A stretch of DNA of 6,821 bases from NCBI GenBank assembly GCA_964504195.1, contig CAZDDI010000111.1:1-6821 (forward strand). Reading direction: 5' to 3'. The notes under the pieces were generated by a model. It saw only the letters and a list, made by a program, of their open reading frames with translations, was not told where the DNA came from and searched no databases. The DNA comes from CAZDDI01 sp964504195 (GTDB lineage Bacteria > Chloroflexota > Anaerolineae > B4-G1 > SLSP01). Position numbers and translations under genes: made by a program. Positions 1 to 5,357 of this stretch are shown here, piece by piece (position 1 is the first letter of the stretch; the number at the start of each line of letters is the position of its first letter).

Positions 1-1
1 T

Positions 2-16
2 TGGTATATTATACCA
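2..16 (-). promoter_or_regulatory. Perfect 15-bp palindrome containing an extended -10 box
   Basis: TGGTATATTATACCA is a 7-bp inverted repeat around one base. On the minus strand it contains TGG-TATAAT, a consensus extended -10 box. No good -35 is found to its right. The TGGTATA/TATACCA half-sites resemble operators of HutC-type GntR repressors. It would control a gene that starts to the left of the window. Confidence 0.3.
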
Positions 17-71
17 TATTTCATGCCTAGCGCCACCTTTTTTCAGGGGAGTCTTCCTTAATTTTCATTAT

Positions 72-109
72 CCTGTGTCTGCAATGCAGGATAAATCCTG
101 CGCTACAGG
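72..109. other. Nested inverted repeats downstream of the dipeptidase gene
   Basis: GCAGGAT (86-92) and ATCCTGC (95-101) are a perfect 7-bp inverted repeat with a 2-base centre, enclosed by CCTGT/ACAGG (72-76/105-109). It lies 70-110 nt beyond the dipeptidase stop codon. There is no T run on the minus strand, so termination is uncertain. Nothing else is seen in the first 180 bases apart from the palindrome at 2-16. Confidence 0.3.
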
Positions 110-180
110 TTGAGCGTATTACAGGGTTACTTTTGCGGTATTGCCCTAAATCTCTGAATTAGCCCCGGGGGGCACGCGAG

Positions 181-1548
181 TTAGGCTATAGATAAAAGTT
201 CCATAAATTTGATGGAGGTTTGCACACCCTTGTACAGATTGGGTAGGTGGATTTGTTCATTAGGTGCGTGTAGATTGTCATTGGGTAGCCCAAAGCCCAT
301 CAGGATCGTCTCGATGCCCAGCACTTTCTGGAAGACGGCGACGATGGGGATTGAGCCGCCCTCGCGCATGAAGACCGGGCGCACGCCGAAACCGTGCTCG
401 TAGGCGGCGACAGCGGCCAGCATGGCCGGGCTGTCCTGTTTCACGATGGCCCCATCGCCAAAGTGCAGCCCGCGTACTTCGATGGTGATGGATGGCGGGG
501 CCAGAGATTCGAGATGGGCTTTGATAAGCGCGGCGATTTCGGTTGGCACCTGGTCTGGCACGAGGCGCATGGAGATTTTGGCGTAGGCTTTGCTAGGCAA
601 GACGGTTTTCGCCCCTGGCTGGATGTAGCCGCCCCAGATGCCATTGACATCGAGCGTAGGGCGCGCGCTGGTGCGCTCAATGATGGTGTACTCGGCCTCG
701 CCCCAGTCGGTGGGGGCGCCGGATTCTTGCAACCAGGCTTCCCGGTCGAAGGGGATGTGGCTAAGTTCGACACGCTCTTCAGCAGTCAGCGGGCGCACCT
801 TGTCGTAGAAGCCGGGGATGGTGACGTGTCCAGTTTCATCTTGTAGCTGTGCCAGTAGCCGTGCCAGCGCATTGATGGGGTTGTTGATCGCCCCGCCGTA
901 GATGCCAGAGTGCAGGTCGCGGGCCGGGCCGGTCACTTCCACCTCGACGTAGGCCATCCCGCGCAATGCGTACACGATGGCCGGGATGTCTGTAGCCAGA
1001 ATGTGCGAATCGGAGATGAGCGCTACATCGGCGGCCAGCTGCGCCTGGTTGGCGTGTATGAAGGGGGCCAGGTTGGGGCTGCCGATTTCTTCCTCGCCCT
1101 CGAAGATGCACTTGAGGTTGACGGGCGGTGTACCTTGCGTGGCCTTGAAGGCTTCCACGGCTTTGACATGGACGAAGAGCTGCCCTTTATCGTCGGAGGC
1201 ACCGCGTGCAATTAGATTATCGCCAACTACGGTCGGCTCGAAGGCGGGTGTATTCCACAGTTCCAGCGGTTCAGGGGGTTGCACATCATAGTGCCCGTAG
1301 ATGAGCACCGTGGGTGCGTCCGGCCCGGCGGCAAGCCACTCGGCGTAGACGATGGGATGTCCGGCAGTGGGGATGATGTCAACGCGGGGGAAGCCCGCCG
1401 CGAGCAGCTGCTCGCGCAACCAATCGGCCGCGCGGGTGATGTCGGGCTGGTGCTCAGCTTGCGTGCTGACGCTAGGGATGCTGAGGAAGTCTTGGAGTTC
1501 GGCGAGGAACTCCGTTTGCTGTGTGGCTGCATATTCGGCTGGTTTCAT
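181..1548 (-). CDS. M20-family metallopeptidase (dipeptidase)
   Basis: Cytoplasmic di-zinc peptidase of 455 aa, the usual length for the PepV/CNDP-type branch of family M20, which cleaves dipeptides and related short peptides. All metal and catalytic positions can be read. H86 is in YGHYDVQP, with D88 two residues on. The bridging aspartate D119 is in RGASDDKG. E153 (general base) and E154 (metal) are in FEGEEEIGS. D180 is in ISDS, and H427 is in NDNLHAPNE. The lid/dimerisation domain runs from about residue 195 to 310 and has H213 in RDLHSGIYGG. There is no signal peptide. The ATG at 1548 follows a GAGG at a rather long 11-nt spacing. Preparation of peptide substrates for amino-acid catabolism is the likely role. 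The family assignment is firm, but dipeptidase rather than another M20 amidase activity is inference from the overall resemblance. Confidence 0.93.
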   Translation of the reverse strand: MKPAEYAATQQTEFLAELQDFLSIPSVSTQAEHQPDITRAADWLREQLLAAGFPRVDIIPTAGHPIVYAEWLAAGPDAPTVLIYGHYDVQPPEPLELWNTPAFEPTVVGDNLIARGASDDKGQLFVHVKAVEAFKATQGTPPVNLKCIFEGEEEIGSPNLAPFIHANQAQLAADVALISDSHILATDIPAIVYALRGMAYVEVEVTGPARDLHSGIYGGAINNPINALARLLAQLQDETGHVTIPGFYDKVRPLTAEERVELSHIPFDREAWLQESGAPTDWGEAEYTIIERTSARPTLDVNGIWGGYIQPGAKTVLPSKAYAKISMRLVPDQVPTEIAALIKAHLESLAPPSITIEVRGLHFGDGAIVKQDSPAMLAAVAAYEHGFGVRPVFMREGGSIPIVAVFQKVLGIETILMGFGLPNDNLHAPNEQIHLPNLYKGVQTSIKFMELLSIA

Positions 1549-1586
1549 CTAATGCTATACCTCGTTGGGTTTGGGTTTCATTCCAG

Positions 1587-1614
1587 AGTGTAGCACAAAG
1601 CGATGAATAGGCAA
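1587..1614 (-). promoter_or_regulatory. Candidate promoter of the M20 dipeptidase
   Basis: Read on the minus strand, TTGCCT (1609-1614) is followed after 16 nt by TACACT (1587-1592), with TG one base before the -10 box (an extended -10). It would start transcription near 1580 and give a leader of roughly 30 nt. The TGTGCTAcACT core is nearly the same as the TGTGCTATACT before the membrane-protein gene at 5274-5284. Prediction by eye only. Confidence 0.45.
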
Positions 1615-1666
1615 TTGGGAGAAGCAATCGGGTGACGGTAGCGCCGGGAAAATGCAGGTTTCAACA

Positions 1667-1700
1667 TTACAGCCTTCCCTCCGTAGAGGAAAGGCTGTGA
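1667..1700 (-). terminator. Hairpin between the glycosidase and dipeptidase genes, possible terminator
   Basis: Arms 1667-1676 and 1691-1700 (core ACAGCCTT/AAGGCTGT) continue inward through one C-A mismatch into CCTC/GAGG (1678-1681/1686-1689), closing a CGTA loop. It starts 23 nt beyond the stop codon of the glycosidase in the direction of transcription. There is no clear T run after it on the minus strand. It may therefore be an mRNA 3'-end stabiliser or a weak terminator rather than a classic Rho-independent one. Confidence 0.45.
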
Positions 1701-1723
1701 ATGTGCTGCTCGTGGGCGTTCTG

Positions 1724-3868
1724 TTATTGCCTGCGCAATACTAAGGGGAGATAGATGTGCCGGTTGAGGGTTGGCCTCGGTGCGATGACTAGCAATGTGA
1801 TAGATTGCGCCGGAAAGCTGGTGTTGAGCGCGTTGTTATTGATCGCCAAATCCGCTTGCCGCTCAATGGCGTTGAGGTTGCTCGCGCTATAGCGAAAGAC
1901 TTGCGCCGTGGCGGCAGGGGTGAAACCAGCGAGACTGACGCCAGTGCTGAGCGGCGCGAGGCTCTTGTTGATGACGAGTATTGTCACGTCGCTGTCGCTG
2001 CTACGCTGCGCGGCATAGATGGCGAGCTGTTCCTGATCAAAGCTCGAGGCGTACACGGCGGTGTCGCCAAACGCGCTGCCCGCGCCGTCGTAGTTGCGAT
2101 ACATGCGGAAAGCATACGCGCCCGGTTGGGAAGCACTGGGCGGCCCCCAGAGTGTCGCCAGGTTAAGCCCTTCACGCCCAAAAATCCCCAATATATCGGC
2201 TTGCGCCAGCGCGCCATTGAGATAGCCAAGCGCGCCCCAGTTGTACTCCGTGATGGCGAGTTTGGTGCCGGGGTAGTAGGCATCCACCCAGGCGCGCATC
2301 CGGGGGATGAGATGCACCTCAGTAGCGATCCAGGATTCGTCGGTATAGGTGGGGTCCCACAGCTGGCGCGTGGAGCGCAACCGGGCGGCTTGAGTGGCTG
2401 CGTTCCCCAGGCTTTCCGAGTAGATTCCATCCCGTTGTGGATAAACGTGGACATCGAGATAGTCCAGTAAGCGCACGCCGTGGGCGGTTTCGTAGGTTTG
2501 CATCTGTGCCAGATACCAGGGGACAAAATCCTGATTGCCGTGCGCGGCACGATCAGGGCCGGGCCGGCATCCATCCGCCGCTGAGTAGAAGTAAGCGCAC
2601 CAGCCCCAGACCACTGGCCCTAGCGTCTGCGCGCCCGGATCGGCCCGCTTGAGGGCGGCTGCATAAGCCCTGGTGCGATCACGCATCTCGGCGTAGGTAG
2701 TCAGTTCAGGGTGGACATCGCGGTGCGTGTAAGGCCACAACATCGGTTCGTTATCCAGGTTATAGAAGCGCATGTCGTCAGCGTTGGCGGCACCATGGGT
2801 GGCGACCAGATGCGCGGCCCAGGCCTCCACAAAAGTTTCGGTGATAACTTTACTGGTGTCTAGCGGATTGTTGCCGGTAATTTCTGTGCCATTGAGGCGC
2901 ACCCCGTTGCCGCAATCTTCATCCCAGGGGTCTACCTCCTGCTGCGGCCCATAGATGGATACCTTGAAGCCACAATCGTAAGGATGCCCAGTGGCACGGC
3001 GGTGTGGTGTCCAGCCGATCAGCGGGATGGTGATGAGCGATGCTGTGCCGGTGCGTTTGTTCTGTGCGATGAAGCTGTCGGCGGATTCATTGGCGTCTTG
3101 GGGGATATTTTCGTAGAACCAGTCAGCTCCCCGGTTGGAGACATTGATTTCCCAATTGTAGCGGGTGGTATGATTGCCACCCCAGCGCGCTATGGGCAGC
3201 TGTAGCTCCGCGGCCAGGTCTTCGTCGGGGAAATTCAGCCCGTAAATGTGTGGGCTGATAGGTCGCCGATCGGCGCTGACATCTACACTCAACCCGTTGC
3301 CGGGGATACTGGTTGGCGCTGGGGTGTGGGTGGGTGGGGGCGCATCACCGCCAAGAATAATGTTGTCCAGGTAGAAGGTGGAGAGATTGGGTGAATTATC
3401 ACCGCTGTGTTCTTGCCAGACGAGGTCTTCGATGGCTTGTGGGCTGCCCAAATTGCTGAGCAGGAGCTCCACATAGGTCCAGGTTCCGGCCTGTGGGGTG
3501 ATGGTAACGTTGTCCTCCGCATAGTTGATGCTGAACAGGATTGTCTGCCCGCCGGTGGTGCCGCCGTGGATCCAAAAGCTGATGCGGTCATTGCTGGCGG
3601 TGCTTAAGGGCGGATTGCTATTCAAGTATAGCCCGGCCCAGGCTTCCTGAAATGTGACCGCAATAGCGGCTGCGCCACTGTGTACCGGCTGCGTAGCATT
3701 GAAGTTTACCTCGGCATTCCAGGACCAGTTTTCCCAGCCTGGGGCAAGCGCGTCAGCATAGATGGCGATATCAGCAGCGCGCCCGACGCTCAATGGGAGC
3801 GCCGCTACCAGAAGCAACGCGACCAATGCGCCGCAACAGAGCCATAGTCGAGTGGAGTGGGTTTTCAT
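1724..3868 (-). CDS. Secreted glycoside hydrolase family 44 enzyme with N-terminal CBM-like domain
   Basis: Exported beta-glucanase-type enzyme of 714 aa. GH44 members are endoglucanases/xyloglucanases acting on cellulose, xyloglucan and mixed-linkage glucan with retention. Residues 1 to about 31 form a signal peptide (basic MKTHSTR, hydrophobic core, GRA-A cleavage region). Residues about 34-172 are a beta-rich jelly-roll-like domain resembling carbohydrate-binding modules. A Pro/Thr linker (PPPTHTPAPTSIPG) spans about 177-190. The GH44 domain starts near 193 (SPHIYGLNF, ARWGGNHTTRYNW). The expected acid/base is E374 in YNLDNEP and the nucleophile E541 in ITEYNWG. A C-terminal beta domain and the tail HIYLPLVLRR follow. 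The ATG at 3868 is preferred over an in-frame ATG at 3964 because it begins the signal peptide and has AAGGA 8 nt upstream. The exact polysaccharide substrate cannot be read from the sequence. Confidence 0.9.
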   Translation of the reverse strand: MKTHSTRLWLCCGALVALLLVAALPLSVGRAADIAIYADALAPGWENWSWNAEVNFNATQPVHSGAAAIAVTFQEAWAGLYLNSNPPLSTASNDRISFWIHGGTTGGQTILFSINYAEDNVTITPQAGTWTYVELLLSNLGSPQAIEDLVWQEHSGDNSPNLSTFYLDNIILGGDAPPPTHTPAPTSIPGNGLSVDVSADRRPISPHIYGLNFPDEDLAAELQLPIARWGGNHTTRYNWEINVSNRGADWFYENIPQDANESADSFIAQNKRTGTASLITIPLIGWTPHRRATGHPYDCGFKVSIYGPQQEVDPWDEDCGNGVRLNGTEITGNNPLDTSKVITETFVEAWAAHLVATHGAANADDMRFYNLDNEPMLWPYTHRDVHPELTTYAEMRDRTRAYAAALKRADPGAQTLGPVVWGWCAYFYSAADGCRPGPDRAAHGNQDFVPWYLAQMQTYETAHGVRLLDYLDVHVYPQRDGIYSESLGNAATQAARLRSTRQLWDPTYTDESWIATEVHLIPRMRAWVDAYYPGTKLAITEYNWGALGYLNGALAQADILGIFGREGLNLATLWGPPSASQPGAYAFRMYRNYDGAGSAFGDTAVYASSFDQEQLAIYAAQRSSDSDVTILVINKSLAPLSTGVSLAGFTPAATAQVFRYSASNLNAIERQADLAINNNALNTSFPAQSITLLVIAPRPTLNRHIYLPLVLRRQ

Positions 3869-3904
3869 GGTTATTTTCCTTATCTTTTTCTGGTTAATGA
3901 GGAA

Positions 3905-3915
3905 TTCCTTAGGAA
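3905..3915. promoter_or_regulatory. Small palindrome upstream of the GH44 gene
   Basis: TTCCTTAGGAA is a perfect 5-bp inverted repeat with a one-base centre, 37 nt upstream of the glycosidase start codon. It overlaps a second palindrome, GGAATTCC (3901-3908). It lies where an operator could control expression in response to polysaccharide, but no regulator is encoded nearby and no convincing promoter could be paired with it. Chance occurrence is quite possible. Confidence 0.2.
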
Positions 3916-3956
3916 ATAGAGTTTGTAGGCGTGAAATTTTTTCCACATAGCTGCCC

Positions 3957-3974
3957 CGCGACAAGGATGTCGCG
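3957..3974. repeat. REP-like hairpin upstream of the GH44 gene
   Basis: CGCGACA and TGTCGCG form a perfect 7-bp stem with an AGGA tetraloop. The right arm also overlaps a competing pairing: TGTAGGCG (3924-3931) is the exact complement of CGCCTACA (3973-3980). Two mutually exclusive stems ending in CCTAC are typical of small dispersed palindromic repeats, so I read this as a repeat unit rather than a terminator. No T run follows on either strand. Confidence 0.5.
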
Positions 3975-3982
3975 CCTACATT

Positions 3983-4114
3983 TTCATTTAGTAGTTACGC
4001 GGTTGGTTCCATCGAACGCTCTTTAATCTTAAAAAGTGATTTTTTAGCGACTTCAGCCGCCAAGTTCGCTTTGAGCCAGTGGCGCAGACGGCAACCGCGT
4101 AACTACTATTCATT
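3983..4114. mobile_element. MITE-like element: 17-bp terminal inverted repeats and 6-bp target duplication
   Basis: TAGTAGTTACGCGGTTG (3989-4005) and its exact reverse complement CAACCGCGTAACTACTA (4092-4108) bound a 120-bp element. TTCATT lies immediately outside both ends (3983-3988 and 4109-4114) as a perfect direct repeat, which is what a 6-bp target-site duplication would leave. The 86-bp interior has no ORF and contains small partial stems (AATC/GATT at 4025-4028/4038-4041). It is therefore a non-autonomous element needing a transposase from elsewhere. I do not recognise the parent insertion-sequence family from the ends. It lies between the glycosidase and the FHA gene and disrupts neither. 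Confidence 0.8.
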
Positions 4115-4186
4115 CTTGTTGGCGTGGTGTCCTAGATGAAGACCGTACTGAGGTGTAATTTTAGTGGACGGTCGCGAGCGGGTGGA

Positions 4187-4726
4187 TTACACATTTTCAG
4201 GGGCAGTGTCTTGTGAGTAGATATGCAATTTCACCTGGAGCATCCCTAGAGTGAGCACATCTCCATCCAATACACGGAAAGCCACTCTGGGGACTAATAA
4301 GTTGTCATTTACAAAAGTCCCGTTGTCGCCGCCCAGGTCTTCTACGTAACAAGTGCCTTCCCTTACGAAGAGCCGCGCATGCCGTCGTGATACGCCCATT
4401 TCCAGGCCGTCATCTAACGTTAAATCCAATTCTGGGAAGATGCCGCGTGCGGCGTCCAGGCGTCCGATTACGATTTCAACATTAATGGGCAGCAACACCT
4501 TGCGCCCGCTGTTGAGGATTTCCGCCTCGATACTGAGCATCTTGCCAGTAACGTCACGTTTGCGCTCGGCGCGGGGTAGGGGCGGTGGGGTGGTCTCTTT
4601 GCTCAGCATTTCTGTGCGCAACGGGCCACCAGAGGCCAGGTAAGTGCCGCAATTTTTGCAGAACAGCGTGCCGGGCAAGTTGGTTGCCCCGCAGGTTACG
4701 CATATCCCTTGATCGTTCTTTACCAT
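4187..4726 (-). CDS. Zinc-ribbon and FHA-domain protein
   Basis: A cytoplasmic protein of 179 aa. The N-terminus is a zinc ribbon with paired cysteines (C9-x2-C12 and C23-x2-C26). A short Pro/Arg-rich linker (about 35-60) leads to a forkhead-associated domain (about 65-170). FHA hallmarks are visible: IGR at 87-89, SRRHA at 113-117, and DLGGDNGTFVN at 130-140. FHA domains bind phosphothreonine peptides, so the protein probably acts as an adaptor in Ser/Thr-kinase signalling. No kinase or phosphatase is encoded in this window. The start at 4726 is supported by a GAGG 6 nt upstream. The stop codon lies inside a weak 7-bp inverted repeat (4153-4159/4186-4192). Its partner and target are unknown. 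Confidence 0.88.
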   Translation of the reverse strand: MVKNDQGICVTCGATNLPGTLFCKNCGTYLASGGPLRTEMLSKETTPPPLPRAERKRDVTGKMLSIEAEILNSGRKVLLPINVEIVIGRLDAARGIFPELDLTLDDGLEMGVSRRHARLFVREGTCYVEDLGGDNGTFVNDNLLVPRVAFRVLDGDVLTLGMLQVKLHIYSQDTAPENV

Positions 4727-4834
4727 GGCTGCCTCATTCTTTCAAGCTAAGTTGCCGGACATTGACGAATTTTGCTCGTAGTAACACCTTCCGGCGTTTT
4801 TGATAGGTGCAGAGCGGCTGATGAATTTTAAGAA

Positions 4835-4863
4835 ATTAATCTGTAGATAAGGTTTTGTGTGAA
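4835..4863 (-). promoter_or_regulatory. Candidate promoter of the FHA gene
   Basis: On the minus strand, TTCACA (4858-4863; five of six match TTGACA) is followed after 17 nt by ATTAAT (4835-4840; four of six match TATAAT). Transcription would start near 4828 and give a leader of about 100 nt. The site lies just left of the palindrome cluster, so the cluster would be upstream of this promoter rather than transcribed from it. Confidence 0.4.
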
Positions 4864-4886
4864 ATCGGTCGCTCTAAAAATAAAAT

Positions 4887-5051
4887 GATACCCCCTTTCC
4901 CCCTGCCCCCTTTCCCCCGCTTGCGGGGGAAAGGGGTATCTTTTTTTTGTGGGTTTTTTGGGCGGCGGCTTTGCCGCCGCCCAAAAAACCCGTTATTTTC
5001 GCCCCCTCCCCACGCCGCACAGCGGCGTGGGGAGGGGGCAAGGGGGTGGGG
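4887..5051. repeat. Composite palindromic repeat cluster in the divergent spacer
   Basis: Three perfect palindromes lie head to tail. Arms 4907-4920/4923-4936 are 14 bp, arms 4951-4969/4973-4991 are 19 bp with a TTT loop, and arms 5001-5018/5022-5039 are 18 bp with an ACA loop. The first and third are related modules in opposite orientation. The left side reads ACCCCCTTTCCCCC-TG before its hairpin, and the reverse complement of the right side reads ACCCCACCCCC-TTG before its own. No ORF here looks real: the apparent proteins are low-complexity Pro/Arg/Gly translations of the repeats. It resembles dispersed intergenic palindromic repeats, and copy number elsewhere in the genome is unknown. Confidence 0.75.
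4907..4948 (+). terminator. Terminator-shaped hairpin with T8 run, plus strand
   Basis: A perfect 14-bp GC-rich stem (CCCCTTTCCCCCGC, 4907-4920, with 4923-4936) is followed after TATC by eight T residues (4941-4948). This has the form of a Rho-independent terminator for plus-strand transcription. No plus-strand gene lies upstream of it in the window. It would therefore serve an unannotated RNA, block antisense transcription, or simply be part of the repeat cluster. A second copy of CCCCCTTTCCCCC (4891-4903) can compete for the same right arm with a one-base bulge. Confidence 0.45.
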
Positions 5052-5141
5052 TAAAATTCTCAATTCGTAAATTTTTAAAGAGTGATTCTTGCAAATGGTT
5101 TTATTTCCGGTTTATTTTCTTAATTTTCATAAGCCGCCACT

Positions 5142-5159
5142 ACACAAGCTGTATTGTGT
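5142..5159. promoter_or_regulatory. Small inverted repeat in AT-rich spacer
   Basis: ACACAA (5142-5147) and TTGTGT (5154-5159) form a 6-bp inverted repeat with a 6-nt spacer. The surrounding stretch, 5052-5220, is AT-rich, has no credible ORF, and also holds a direct repeat AAGCCGC (5131-5137 and 5171-5177). An operator or weak hairpin is possible, but nothing else supports a function. Confidence 0.2.
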
Positions 5160-5220
5160 TTTATAACTGCAAGCCGCTAAATATAGGCGTGATAAAAATT
5201 CACTAGAGTCTATCAGTTAT

Positions 5221-5284
5221 AGTATAGCACGCCCTCAAACGGATGCAACAAACATTCATCATTTTTTTGACTGTGTGCTATACT
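5221..5284. promoter_or_regulatory. 10-bp inverted repeat carrying mirrored extended -10 boxes
   Basis: AGTATAGCAC (5221-5230) and GTGCTATACT (5275-5284) are perfect reverse complements separated by 44 bp. The right arm supplies an extended -10 box (TGC-TATACT, 5276-5284) for the membrane-protein gene pair, with a transcription start near 5291. The left arm gives the same box on the minus strand, with TTGCAT 16 nt upstream of it. The plus-strand box has no good -35 at the usual distance: TTGACT at 5267-5272 is too close. This could be a divergent promoter pair or a two-half-site operator. Confidence 0.45.
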
Positions 5285-5310
5285 TAGAATCTATCCGAAA
5301 ATTCACAGAG

Positions 5311-5352
5311 GCGGTGGTTGAGCCTGTCGCAATCACCGCTAACTCGGAGGCT
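5311..5352 (+). promoter_or_regulatory. Leader hairpin with loop complementary to the ribosome-binding site
   Basis: GCGGTGGTTG (5311-5320) pairs with CAATCACCGC (5330-5339) as a 10-bp stem with one G-U pair and a 9-nt loop, ending 6 nt before the GGAGG ribosome-binding site (5346-5350). Loop bases AGCCT (5321-5325) are complementary to AGGCT (5348-5352), which includes part of that site. A pseudoknot could therefore hide the ribosome-binding site. No known riboswitch class is recognised, and the regulatory role is inference. Confidence 0.35.
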
Positions 5353-5357
5353 GGCTG

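Noticed and set aside
394..846. 150-codon plus-strand ORF inside the dipeptidase gene
   Set aside because: It is antisense to a complete M20 gene with all active-site residues. High GC content explains long shadow frames.
3869..3964. Upstream in-frame ATG (3964) as start of the GH44 gene
   Set aside because: It would add 32 residues before a clear signal peptide, and the internal ATG at 3868 has AAGGA at good spacing. The extension also runs into the REP-like hairpin.
4141..4192. Inverted repeats GACCGT/ACGGTC and GTGTAAT/ATTACAC as a terminator of the FHA gene
   Set aside because: The loops are over 20 nt, the two pairings interleave, and no T run follows. They are probably chance matches.
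4951..4991. Central 19-bp palindrome as a bidirectional terminator
   Set aside because: The T run precedes the GC core and the A run follows it on either strand, so neither direction gives a stem followed by T residues outside the pairing.
4891..5051. CRISPR array
   Set aside because: The repeats are inverted palindromes of different sequence, not identical direct repeats with regular unique spacers.
4836..5070. Overlapping ORFs of 71-75 codons on both strands through the palindrome cluster
   Set aside because: Their products are low-complexity Pro/Arg/Gly translations of the inverted repeats, mirrored on both strands, with no ribosome-binding site or recognisable domain.
5242..5268. GATG/CATC stem followed by seven T residues as a terminator
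   Set aside because: The stem is only four base pairs plus a bulge, so it is too weak to be credible.
5267..5284. TTGACT-TATACT as a standard -35/-10 pair
   Set aside because: The spacing is only 6 nt. The -10 with its TG extension is kept, but the TTGACT cannot serve as its -35.
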